Source: Chrysomallon squamiferum (Eukaryota; Mollusca; Gastropoda; Neomphalida; Peltospiridae). Taken from it: a stretch of DNA of 22,500 bases. Position 1 is the stretch's first letter, and each line of letters begins with the position of its first letter. Under the pieces are notes generated by a model, which worked only from the letters and a program-made list of their open reading frames with translations, searched no databases and was not told where the DNA came from. A program made the translations under genes and the position numbers. The stretch is taken from positions 4,701,187-4,723,686 of the forward strand of contig CM022676.1 of NCBI GenBank assembly GCA_012295275.1, given 5' to 3'. Shown here piece by piece: positions 1-10,599 of the stretch.

Positions 1-42
1 ATCAGAATTTCCGCATAATTTATAGTGACATTTAATTCAAAT

Positions 43-73
43 AAACAACCAAACAAACAAACAAACGAACAAA
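43..73. repeat. (AAAC)n short tandem repeat
   Basis: Imperfect AAAC tetranucleotide repeats (AAAC, AACC, AACG variants) are visible directly. Nothing suggests a function. Confidence 0.8.
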
Positions 74-881
74 TATACACATATAACTGGTGTTACAGAA
101 AACCGAACGCAGTTTCATTCATTTGTAGCTAATATTAAATTATTTCTTTCTCGTTCCTAATCTGTAGGCCCTTTCTTCCCTCATTTCTTGAAATGTGTCC
201 AGAATTTATTACGTCGTTTCCAATCGCTATAATAAGAATGGACGAATCATACTTGGGCCGTTTAAATCTGGTTCCTGAAAGCTTGGGGCGAATTTCAAGC
301 CGTGGATTATGTACCGGAAACTGACAGATTTAACCGCTAAATTAGTTACCCTAAACGTGCGTCGGATTCTAGTGGAAGAATTTAAATGCATATGGATTTA
401 GCTGGGAGCGTTCGTACTTTTTATTTATCAAAATTTTGTTATAGTTGGCTTGAATAAATGGAATGTAGTTGTTAAAAGTAGACCCGAGAAGGTGGGGTAT
501 GGTTCGAGGATGTGAGTGATGATATAAATTAATGTATTTTTGTACTGATGGTGATCTTCAGTTTTATTCCATTCAGAGAATGTTACGACCGTGGGTGGAA
601 GCGATTTAATTGTGTGGAATTCTTTGAGCATTATTGTAGCGTAAATTGATATGCTTAGCAAAAGTTCACCTCGTTTTCTATTCGGTTCTAATTTTAGACA
701 GTTTTATCCGTGAAAACTATCTACATAATATTTTTAATAATAATAATAATAATGTTGTTATATGTCATAACATGAACGTAACTTATAAGCAATAATATGA
801 AATAATTTTGAATAATTTTTTTTTCTTCTGTTTTAATCTCCCTCATTTTCTAACTCGGTCTTACATACACTGGAACATACA

Positions 882-886
<5 letters not shown>
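74..886. other. AT-rich unique DNA, no gene seen
   Basis: This is non-repetitive, moderately AT-rich sequence. A 77-codon minus-strand open frame (428-661) has no recognisable motif, is not flanked by evident splice signals, and is of a length expected by chance. A short (AAT)n run lies near 736-753. The 15-mer GAATTTCCGCATAAT at 5-19 recurs at 14017-14031; its meaning is unknown. Confidence 0.6.

Positions 887-932
<46 letters not shown>
887..932. repeat. (CA)23 microsatellite
   Basis: A perfect CA dinucleotide run of about 46 bp, read directly. The HTHTHT stretch in the overlapping open frame is simply its translation. Confidence 0.97.
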
Positions 933-2065
<1,133 letters not shown>

Positions 2066-2132
2066 TTTCTTCTTCTTTTACTACTTCTTTTTTTTTTTTT
2101 TTTTTTTCTTCTTTTTCTTCTTCTTCTTCTTC

Positions 2133-2164
<32 letters not shown>

Positions 2165-2165
2165 A
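2066..2165. repeat. Compound poly(T)/(TTC)n/(TTA)n repeat
   Basis: Pyrimidine run: TTC-like triplets, a poly(T) stretch (about 2087-2107), further TTC triplets to about 2132, then (TTA)n to about 2163. This looks like successive slippage products with point-mutated unit changes. Confidence 0.92.
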
Positions 2166-2384
2166 ATAGTAGACGTAATAGTAATAGTAATGATAGAAAA
2201 TATAATTGCATGTTCCGTTTAATGATTACTATTATTATGTTGTTATTGTTATTATTGTTATTATTTGTATTAGTATTAACTTTATGGTCTTGTTTATTAT
2301 TGTTATTGTTACTGTTATTACTACTAATGCTGCTGCTGCTAGTGCTGCTGTTACTACTACTACTACTACAACTACTACTACCTT
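2166..2384. repeat. Degenerate trinucleotide (TNN) tract
   Basis: Cryptically simple sequence built from TTA/TTG/ATT, TGC and TAC triplets. It includes short perfect (TGC)n near 2330-2340 and (TAC)n near 2355-2384. The long hydrophobic open frame across it (leucine/isoleucine/threonine runs in three frames) is a by-product of the triplet periodicity. Confidence 0.85.
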
Positions 2385-2840
2385 GTTATTCACAGTTGTG
2401 GAATTATTCTTTGTATCTACATATCTATCTGTCTACATTATGTCCTCATTTGTATTCTATTTCTTTATTCTGTATAATATAATAAATATATTTTTTCATC
2501 TTATTTTTTTTTTTCTGATGTAAAATTTATACCCACGGTTATTTTCACGCAGGCAACATATTCACAAAACACCGTGATTTGTCCAATCAATATTCTCTTC
2601 TTCAACCGCGATATTCCCATCTGTCTTTTCCTCCCCCGCTTTCCCCGCTTTCCGCTCCAGCACTAATTAGCAACTGTAAAGTGACTTTAAAAAAATAATA
2701 AAATATCTCCACAAATGTCGCTTTTTTTCTTTCTTAACTACCTGTCGCTTCATGAACAAAGCACTTATAATAATTCATTACAAAAAAGAAATATCATTTT
2801 TATTTCTGAAATGATACTGCATTATTTTAAATCTTCGTTA
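2385..2840. other. AT-rich unique DNA, no gene seen
   Basis: Unique, AT-rich sequence up to the left end of the mariner-like element. It contains a poly(T) patch near 2505-2514. No coding signal. Confidence 0.55.
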
Positions 2841-2850
2841 TATATTAAGA

Positions 2851-2870
2851 TAACCGAACCGCAAATTTAA
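2851..2870 (+). repeat. Left terminal inverted repeat core
   Basis: TAACCGAACCGCAAATTTAA, identical over 20 bp to the reverse complement of 3355-3374. The outer GGATGTCCC-like part seen at the right end is not recognisable here, so the left end is damaged. Confidence 0.88.
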
Positions 2871-3084
2871 ATAAAATTAGATATTAAAAACAACAAATTT
2901 AATTCCATCTTTTATGTCATTTTATGTTATCTTTTGTACTATTCATTTACTTCTGTCAGTAGTAGTCTTTGGAATGATTTTTGTTACCTGATTGTAAGTG
3001 TTCTTCGTGATCGAGACTTCTGTTTTAGCACTCGCTACTGGAGTCTTCATGGTTTGACTTGAAATGATACCCTCACTGTTAAAA

Positions 3085-3345
3085 ATGCAGCGAAGAACTT
3101 TAGATTTAAACGAACGTATCTTCGTTATTAAGAATTAGTATGCAATGACTAGCTACAAGCATGTTGAAGAAAGATGGGAAGTAAACTTTAGAACACCTGT
3201 ACCGAGTAAATCGACAATGTTCAATCTTGTATCCAAATTTGAAGTAACTGGAAGTGTGTCAAATGCTACCAAAAACAGTGATTGTCCAAAAACAGTGATT
3301 GTATCGAAGTTCAAGGTAGACATGTTGAACATTTGTAAATACTAA
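3085..3345 (+). pseudogene. Mariner-like transposase remnant: N-terminal HTH fused to the C-terminal tail
   Basis: Starting at ATG 3085 the frame reads MQRRTLDLNERIFVIKN, then an in-frame TAG (3136-3138), then continues YAMTSYKHVEERWEVNFR, VPSKSTMFNLVSKFEVTGSV and so on. The S-[KR]-S-T-x(3)-L-V-x-K-F-x-x-T-G-S-V pattern is that of the DUF4817-type N-terminal helix-turn-helix of mariner-like transposases, which binds the terminal repeats. About 65 codons of this domain remain. The DDE/D catalytic core is absent. In another frame, 3300-3338 encodes CIEVQGRHVEHL-stop, which resembles the usual C-terminal end of such transposases, so an internal deletion appears to have joined head to tail. A perfect 17-bp tandem duplication (3269-3285 and 3286-3302) lies exactly at the join and shifts the frame. 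The HTH call is firm; the C-terminal tail call is weaker and made from memory of the family. Confidence 0.75.
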
Positions 3346-3354
3346 ATATACAGA

Positions 3355-3388
3355 TTAAATTTGCGGTTCGGTTACTTTTGGGACATCC

Positions 3389-3390
<2 letters not shown>
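3355..3390 (-). repeat. Right terminal inverted repeat
   Basis: Reads TTAAATTTGCGGTTCGGTTA then CTTTTGGGACATCCTA. The first 20 bp mirror the left terminus exactly. The outer part retains the GGGACATCC block typical of a mariner end and abuts a TA repeat, consistent with TA target-site insertion. Confidence 0.85.

Positions 3391-3434
<44 letters not shown>
3389..3434. repeat. (TA)n followed by poly(T)
   Basis: (TA)7 then about 32 T residues, immediately outside the right end of the mariner-like element. The element's TA duplication is obscured by this tract. Confidence 0.95.
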
Positions 3435-3519
3435 CGCGGACATCTTTTGGCTAAATGGTGTGATGATAACGGACACTGATTTGTAATTTATAAAAAAATT
3501 TTGAACTTATATTTGATGT

Positions 3520-4316
<797 letters not shown>

Positions 4317-4530
4317 TGATTTATTCTTTGGTATAGAAAAACGAAAATCTTAGAATTTTATACTAGTGAAGTAAATTAAGAGGGGAACAGAGATAAAGAT
4401 AAAAATGAAAGAAACGAGAGGGAGAGAAAGAATCGACTAACGGAAAAAGAGAGATGAGATCAACAGACAGACAAACAGACAAGGATAACAACTGAAAGAC
4501 AGACAGACAGGAGGACAGAGGCAAAGGAAA
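4317..4530. repeat. Purine-rich decayed GA/GACA tract
   Basis: Strongly purine-biased sequence on the plus strand with GAGA, GGGAGAG, ACAGACAGACAAACAGACA and GACAGACAGACAGG blocks, especially 4380-4520. It looks like a mutated extension of the adjacent (GA)n. Confidence 0.7.
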
Positions 4531-4869
4531 CCACGTTAAACATCGCGAGCAACAACACATGTTTGCATCATTACGCTGGTTTGTCGTTAAACAAAAACGA
4601 ATCGTTAGCGAGCGTTTCCAGTCGTAACCTCGTCGAATCTAATTACATGTCATAGCCTACAGAATTCCTCTAACGAGAACTCTAACGTCTAAAACACGGT
4701 GCTGCAGTCTCCGATTTGTCTTCTTTCGTAATCAGTTTGAGTGAATTTCTTGTCCCAGGTTATTTCCACAAGCCGTAGTAGCGAGTTACTAACTAACTAA
4801 CTCGATGGTTTGTTTAAATGTAGAAAATTGGATTGGTGCTTTTAACGTCGTTATCGTTCTTTTTCGTTT
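4531..4869. other. Unique DNA, no gene seen
   Basis: Mixed-composition, non-repetitive sequence with several CpGs. A short AACT tetranucleotide run sits at about 4789-4802. No coding or RNA signal. Confidence 0.5.
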
Positions 4870-4889
4870 TCGTTTTTTTATTTTAAATC

Positions 4890-4921
<32 letters not shown>

Positions 4922-5015
4922 GTTGTTTAGTGTGTGTTTGATGATGTTGTCGTTTCTTTTCATCTTTTTGTTTCTTTCTTTTTTTCTTCTTTTTTTTTCT
5001 ATATTTTATTTTCTT

Positions 5016-5046
<31 letters not shown>

Positions 5047-5180
5047 TTTGTTTGTTTATTTGTTTTCTTATTTTCTTATTATTTTTTTTTTCAATTTATT
5101 TATTTGTTAATTGGTTTGTTTTCTTATTTATTTTATTTATTTATTTACTTACGTTGCTGTTGTTGTTGTTGTGTTTTTTT
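4870..5180. repeat. T-rich tract with poly(T) and (TTTA)n
   Basis: Strand-asymmetric T-rich DNA: poly(T) near 4892-4914, (TTTA)n at about 5015-5049, (TTTG)n nearby, and a terminal (TTG)n at 5155-5171. The 86-codon F/L/I-rich frame is a composition artefact. Confidence 0.9.
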
Positions 5181-5458
5181 TAACAAATACTCAGAGCACC
5201 AACTGTCGTGAAACTATTCCTGGACACTTTTCTCCTGTGCAATCTTTTTGTCAAAGCACCGGGTAAATTAACCGTCTGGATTATCTCAGACGACCGCAAA
5301 ATTCCGTCACCGATCACGTGAGCACTGATGAATACAGCACCAGTTCGGAACTTAATTTTGTAATCATTGTTTGCCGTTTGGAAATCAGCAGAGAACTGGC
5401 TCTCGTTTAAATCTGCATTTCACAGCGGAAACGTAACAAAATGGCGTTAGTTTCTTTC
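5181..5458. other. Unique DNA upstream of the CCAAT array
   Basis: Mixed-composition unique sequence. No gene was recognised. No recognisable repeat unit extends leftward from the array that begins at 5459. Confidence 0.5.
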
Positions 5459-6000
5459 ACGATATTGGTCAAATCAACGTCTGTAATTATCCAATCAGAA
5501 AGCGGCATTTCTTTGTCCGTCTACTCACGATTTTGGTCAATTCGAAGTCGATAATTAACCAGTCAGATTACGGTATACATTACTCGCGATTGGTCACTTC
5601 AAGGTCAGTAATTAACTAATAAGATATAAGCTATCATTATAAAGTCTACACACAATATTGGTATAATAAAAGTCTATAATTAACCAAAAAATATAAGCTT
5701 TTCTTTCTTCTTCTCATCTACAGGCGATATTGGTAAAGTTAATGTTGCTAATTAACCAATCAGATAACAACATTTTTTTTTTTATTATTTAACGCACGAT
5801 ATCAGTCCATTCAAGGTCAATATTTAACCAATCAAATATCAACATTAATTTCTACGTCTGCATTGCGATATTGGATCACGCGAGAGTTGATAATTAACCA
5901 ATCAGATATCAGCATTTACTGTTTTCCCTCATACTCCAGAAACGTTCTTTGACGACATTGGTCAAATCAGCTGTTCTAATTATCCAATCAGGCAACAGTA
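5459..6000. repeat. Array of eight ATTGG...TAATTA-n-CCAAT units
   Basis: Eight diverged copies share the approximate core CGATATTGGTCAA, then about 12 bp, then TAATTAACCAATCAGATAT. The ATTGG positions begin at 5464, 5532 (TTTGG), 5589, 5657, 5729, 5801 (degenerate), 5870 and 5957. The CCAAT positions begin at 5491, 5559 (CCAGT), 5616 (CTAAT), 5684 (CCAAA), 5756, 5828, 5898 and 5984. Start-to-start distance is 27 bp in seven units and 28 in one. TAATTA precedes the CCAAT position by exactly 7 bp in seven of eight units. Spacing between units varies (57-87 bp). ATTGG and CCAAT form an inverted pair in each unit. CCAATCAG is a good NF-Y type site and TAATTA a homeodomain core. The repeat is seen directly; binding is inferred. 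A possible ninth, decayed half-unit lies near 6036-6066. Confidence 0.88.
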
Positions 6001-6190
6001 TTTATTTCACCTCCGGACCAGAAGGTTCATGCACACACGACATGGGTCAGAAAGTAATTATCTCTTTCTCTTTGAGGAAAACGAAAATCAGTGGAAGCTA
6101 TTAAACAAAATGTTGACGATATTCGACATTTTTTTGATAATAACATCCGACTCAGATTCTGATTAACACGCGAAAAGTTATTTTCTCCAA

Positions 6191-6283
6191 ATCGTAATCA
6201 TTTTTTTTAAATTTTATTTATTTATTTTTTTCTTATTTTTTTATTTTTTATTTTTATTTTATTTTTTTTTATTTTTTTTTTTG
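6191..6283. repeat. (TTTTA)n-like T-rich tract
   Basis: T-rich tract with irregular TTTTA/TTTA units. Confidence 0.9.
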
Positions 6284-6498
6284 AATGTCTTATAGTTCAT
6301 TGGTTACTACATATTTGATTTTAATCACTGTGGCAGCAGAAGTAGTCGTGACAGGCCCCAAGAACTAATCCTACTAGTTCGCTAATAAATCAAATGCTGT
6401 TGTGTATATTTTCATGTTCATGGGAAGGTCTCTATAAAAACATCCATTGCTGCTACTTTAAAAAAAAAATAGTTCGCCATGGGTGAGTAAAGCAGACT

Positions 6499-6501
<3 letters not shown>

Positions 6502-6581
<80 letters not shown>
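6502..6581. repeat. (TC)40 microsatellite
   Basis: An uninterrupted TC run of about 80 bp. Confidence 0.98.
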
Positions 6582-6588
<7 letters not shown>

Positions 6589-6730
6589 CATGATTAAAAG
6601 CCAACGTTTAAATAACATGTTCTAACAGTTAGTATTAAAAATATAGTTAAATGTACATTCACTTCATTAATTTATAAACAGTCCGTTAATATTAAAATAA
6701 GATTATTTGCCACTGTTAATTACTGTATTG

Positions 6731-7196
6731 ATGTGTGTTATATTAATCAACGACTGTTTTATGCCTACGACCTGCCATACCTAAGGCCTGTGACCTAATC
6801 ATTCAGTTACATATCAACCACAATTAACAGTGATACAGGTATCTACATATTATTCAACAATGATTTTATAATATATAGGTATTTACTAAAACAGACAACA
6901 ATGATTTTATTATATTGGATATCTACTATAATAGACAATAACTATCTTATGCCTACGATCTTGTATGCCTAAAGTCTATTGTCTAACTAAGCAATTTCAA
7001 CCTATTCATCTTAATCAAAAATAAAATTGATATAGGTGTCTACTATATTACTCAACAATGATTTAATGTCATAGCTATTTACTATATTAGAAATGACAAT
7101 TTTATATCTACGGTCTATTAGTCTTTACGTCTACGACCTACCATACTAAGACATAGGGTCTAACCTCACAGTTACTTATTAACCGCAAATGATAAC
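6731..7196. repeat. Decayed higher-order repeat: ~180-bp units with 40-bp subunits
   Basis: A block like CCTACGACCTGCCATACCTA, followed by AAGGCCTGTGACCTAA and CAGTTAC...CAACC, occurs three times. The shared CTACGA lies at 6765, 6953 and 7131, giving periods of 188 and 178 bp. Between these blocks a smaller unit (GGTATCTACTATATTA, then about 2 bp, then CAACAATGATTTTA) repeats with ATCTAC-like anchors at 6841, 6881 and 6921 (exactly 40 bp apart), and at 7038 and 7077 (39 bp apart). This is a nested satellite-like structure. It is not recognised as a known family. Confidence 0.78.
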
Positions 7197-7679
7197 AGTT
7201 TAAGTTTCACAAAAGAACCCAGGATCTCAAATGTCGCGTAAGTAGAATCGTAGAGAATTGAAACTCGAGAGCGCCTGACATTTCGGGTAATCGCAGAATC
7301 AAAGACATCCCCAGTAAACCGGTTTACGTTCCGTACAATAGACTGGAATGACGCTGCGACGGAATTAGTATAATTCGTGTCTGATAACATATTATTGTGA
7401 CGTAAAGACCCACTCGGCACATTCCGCCGATCCCCGACGACTGCCGAATAAACTGTATGCAAAGTCGATTAGTCCATCTTAACTACCTTTTCATGAGATC
7501 TCGTTCTGCTCGAGATGTCAGATCTACGTTTGATAAGAAAGATGGAAATAATAAAAAAAACTGTTTCGCCGAAGTTTTACGAGAAAATCACGTTCTTTTT
7601 CATCTTCTGTTTCGATCTCCTGAAGAGAAAGAAAGATAAGATTTCTAGAAAAAGAGTTATTTTTGCTACATTTGTTTCC
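7197..7679. other. Unique DNA with a 96-codon minus-strand open frame
   Basis: Non-repetitive sequence. The minus-strand open frame 7462-7172 has a protein-like composition (SVAASFQSIVRNVNRFTGD segment) with no low-complexity runs, but no family was recognised. It overlaps the end of the tandem array and has no visible splice or promoter context. It could be a decayed transposon fragment, an exon, or chance; chance is not excluded. Confidence 0.3.
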
Positions 7680-8290
7680 TGGTATTTTTATTTTTATTTT
7701 TATTTTTATTTTTATTTTTTTATTTTTATTTTTTTAACTTTTATTTTATTGTTAGTTGGGTCTAGTTTTCCTTTCTTTAAAGTTTTTTTTTTTGTTTTTT
7801 TACCTTTCTTTACTTTTTATTGTTTTGTTTGTTTCATTTTTATGTTTATTTTACTTTATTATTTTTTTATTTCTTTGTTCTTTATGGATTTTTTTTCTTG
7901 GCGGACGTTCACAGGTTTTCGTATCTTTTCGTTTCGTTTCTTTTAATGCTGCTTATTTTTAGTTTTCTGTTTTTATTTCGTATTTCTTCTGTCTTCTTTT
8001 TTCTTTGATGATAATTATCACTTCATAATGCGTTATCCATTTTACTTTTTTTTTCTTTTTCGCTTTCCTTTCAAAAAATTTATTTTTGTTTTCTTTCTTT
8101 ATATTTTTATTTCGTTTTTAGTTTATATATTTATATTTTTACTTATTTATTATTACTATTTTTTTTTTTTACATTTTTTATATATCTATTTTTACTTCGT
8201 TCTTATTTTTTTTTTTTTTCTTAATACACGTATTTTTTTTTTTTTTATTTTTTATGCTCTTATTTTTATTTTTATCTTTATTTTCTGAAT
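7680..8290. repeat. 600-bp T-rich tract with (TTTTTA)n
   Basis: It starts as a TATTTT/TTTTTA hexanucleotide run (7683-7736) and continues as strongly strand-asymmetric T-rich, C-poor DNA with TTTTTTTTT blocks and TTTC/TTTA variants. Overlapping open frames in all plus-strand frames encode only F/L/Y/I-rich translations. Confidence 0.88.
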
Positions 8291-8368
8291 ATTCTCTTTA
8301 TTTACATATAAACCAAAAATTCTCTCCGTAGCAAAACAATAATTTGAAGAACATTTTAGTTACCATAA

Positions 8369-8646
8369 TTTGCTACTACTATTGCTACTAGTTCTATTTT
8401 TACTACTACTACTACTTCGTCTTACAGTAGTAATAGCTTTACTGCTATCATTATAGCCATAGTAGCAGTTCTAATAATAGTAATAGTGGTAGTAGTTGTT
8501 GTAATTGTGGTAGTAGTAGTAGTAATAGAATGGTAGTAACAGTAGTAGTATAAGCAGTAGTAGTAGTTGTTGTTGTTGTTGTAGTACTAATAGAAGTAGC
8601 AGTAGCAGTAGTAGTAGTAGTAGTGGTAGTTGTAGTAATAGTACAT
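8369..8646. repeat. Strand-switching triplet repeat: (TAC)n then (TAG/GTA)n
   Basis: CTA/ACT/TAC triplets (8372-8415) give way, within about 12 bp, to TAG/GTA/GTT triplets (8427-8645). TAC is the complement of GTA, so the two halves are imperfect inverted repeats and can fold back. Small TTG and CAG variants occur inside. Confidence 0.85.
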
Positions 8647-9021
8647 GTTTTATTATCACCATCATCATATGAATTAAAATTTTCTACTTTGATGATATTT
8701 AGAAAAAGGAAAAAAAAAAAGGTTATTAAAAATCGTTTCGTTTTGACGCACCTTCATTAGCAGGTTCATTAGAGTTAAGCAATTAGCTTATACACCGCTA
8801 AGCTGCGTTCATCAGAGATTACGACATTAATTCAGTTAGTCATGCTTAACGTAAAGTCTTCTAAATCCATTTGTGACGTAACATTATTTAACGTTTCCGT
8901 CAAAGCTGTCCAGTTACATTTCGAAACATGATTAACTGAGAAGACTGAACGACATCCATTTACCAGTTTCAAAATCGTCTTCAGGAAAAATCTATTTTTT
9001 TGTGCTCTTCTTACGTAAAGA

Positions 9022-9069
9022 TGACGTCATTGAAATTTAAAAGAACAAGTGGTTTAATTTCAATGACGT
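9022..9069. promoter_or_regulatory. Stem-loop containing a palindromic CRE (TGACGTCA)
   Basis: ACGTCATTGAAATT (9024-9037) and AATTTCAATGACGT (9056-9069) are perfect 14-bp inverted repeats; with one mismatch the stem extends to 17 bp. The left arm overlaps TGACGTCA (9022-9029), the full CREB/ATF consensus. It could be a paired bZIP site or the ends of a tiny inverted-repeat element. Function is inferred. Confidence 0.4.
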
Positions 9070-9309
9070 TTAAGTGGATTTTTCGAAATTAGAAATTCGA
9101 TTATGAGTAATTTTGTTGCGTAATTTCAAGCAGATGTAAATTAGCACTAATTTTGTTTTATGTTGGAGTCCGTAATTTGGGGAGTTAATAACTGTTGGAT
9201 AATACTAAAATAAAATATGTTTCTGTTGTCAAGTATTGTTTCTCTCGATTTATTCCCGATTCTGGAATTCCCGAATCTGGCAGTGAGATTATAACACATC
9301 TTAACTGGC

Positions 9310-9753
9310 CACGCCAGTTGTTCCATTTCTGGCTGTTTATTGTTCACCCTTACTAACTGGTGTTCCGTCACCTTAATTGATGTCCAAAATTTGAAAGCAG
9401 ATTCAGTCACACTTTACACACGAAATGTCCCAGAAAGCACTCCACCGCAAGCTGACAAGTAGGAAGCCGTGTCCCGGGTACACGTGACGTACTGCAATCC
9501 CAGCTGGAAGAGCTTGTGCTTGTCTTCTGGTAGTATTTCCTGTCTCCAAATTTACAGAGATATAACATTAATTTCCTGTCTCCAAACATTAATTTTGTTG
9601 CAATCTCTATTCCGGCTCACCTCTGTTCTTCTCTGCTTTTCACTGCTCATTAAGGTTAATCTCGTTAATCGCCCCCTCTGTTCTTCACTCATCTCGTTAT
9701 CCCCATGCGTCTAAATTGGCCTTAATTACTCACGCCAGTTTTCCCATTTCTGG
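9310..9753. repeat. Pair of dispersed 23-bp direct repeats
   Basis: CACGCCAGTT plus CCATTTCTGG occurs at 9310-9332 and 9731-9753 with two differences. Related CTGG/CCAG words lie around them, and ATTTCCTGTCTCCAAA is duplicated at 9535-9550 and 9570-9585. This may be an old dispersed repeat; the family is not recognised. Confidence 0.4.
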
Positions 9754-9844
9754 AAGCGGATTAGGACACCTCACCGATTACCTAATCTGGAGACTGCCAG
9801 TTTTGGGAACATACCTTTCTCTCGTGTTTATTTTACTAAAGCTT

Positions 9845-10340
9845 AAACTTTACTAATAATAAAGGATAACAGTAATTACCTGTTGTAGTGTGATCGTAAG
9901 ACAAATAATGTTCTATTTTGTACATTAACAAAACAAAAAATACTTTTTTCTTACAATAAACTTTGAAACTAAACCGTTGACGTGTAGAACACACAAATAA
10001 TAATGATTTTTTTATTTTTTTTATTTTTTTTGTTGGTTATTTAATAAACCCTTTACTAGTAATAGAGTTTGAAAATAAATCGTGAACTGCTAAAACACCA
10101 AAAGCATTGTCGGTTTTTATATATATACCTAAGACCACTGCCAACAACAAAATTTAAATCTAAACCATTAAAATAAAAAAGCACAAATAGTACTGCTTTA
10201 CACTTTAATAAACACTTTTCTAACAATAAAGTTTGAAAATAAAACAGATTACGCACAAAACAATGTTGTTTTCTTTCTTTCCCTTGAAACAAAGCCTTTC
10301 CTAACAATAAAGTCACACAATAAAACTTGCCAAGGGTCAT
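9845..10340. repeat. Diverged ~82-bp tandem array (about six copies)
   Basis: The unit core is TTAATAAACNCTTTNCTAAC, followed by AATAAAGTTTGAAAATAAAAC. AATAAA-like anchors begin at 9858, 9955, 10061, about 10146 (degenerate), 10225 and 10306. The spacing is near 81-85 bp except where a T-rich insertion (10009-10030) adds about 25 bp. On the minus strand, the 119-codon open frame 10415-10056 shows the 27-residue periodicity directly (TLLLGKALFQGK and TLLLEKCLLKCK), because 81 bp equals 27 codons. It is a repeat translation, not a recognised protein. Confidence 0.75.
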
Positions 10341-10599
10341 TAACGGACGCTGTCCACTTTCCCCTTGTGCGCGCGGCATAGTGTTATGATTTTTACGATA
10401 CGACTTCATCAGCACTTGTTTTTGTTACGACGGCGCTACAAATCCGCGTCATTATCGCCTTAATGCGCATGGACGTGCGGACTATAAACACGTTGCATTG
10501 TCATTCGACAAGCGTGTGCTATTAACGTTAGATAAAACGAGACGGCTATCGCTAAACATATTGTTGTCAAGTATTTTCAATTTGCGATATGACAGGCAG

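Larger units (their letters stand above)
2841..3390 (+). mobile_element. Internally deleted mariner-like (Tc1/mariner) element
   Basis: A 20-bp perfect inverted repeat (TAACCGAACCGCAAATTTAA at 2851-2870; its reverse complement at 3355-3374) flanks a broken transposase reading frame. The right end continues outward as CTTTTGGGACATCCTA and stops at a TA-rich tract. On the minus strand this reads TAGGATGTCCCAAAAG, a typical mariner terminal repeat sequence. The matching outer part of the left terminus is missing or diverged (TATATTAAGA precedes the shared core). At about 550 bp the element is far shorter than a full mariner (about 1.3 kb), so it is non-autonomous and, given the defects, very probably dead. 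The family assignment rests on the terminal repeats plus the encoded helix-turn-helix. Confidence 0.8.
8647..9844. other. Unique 1.2-kb stretch, no gene recognised
   Basis: The longest region here with little simple repeat. Open frames of 60-87 codons on both strands (for example minus 9410-9147, plus 9469-9714) show no recognisable domain. It contains a hairpin (9024-9069), a palindromic CRE (9022-9029), TGACGTAA (8874-8881), and a repeated CACGCCAGTT motif pair (9310 and 9731). Confidence 0.5.

Noticed and set aside
428-661. 77-codon minus-strand open frame as a gene
   Set aside because: No recognisable motif or start/splice context, and a length expected by chance in AT-rich DNA.
5459-6000. 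CRISPR array
   Set aside because: Units are diverged, lack identical direct repeats and unique uniform spacers, and the context is animal DNA with no cas genes.
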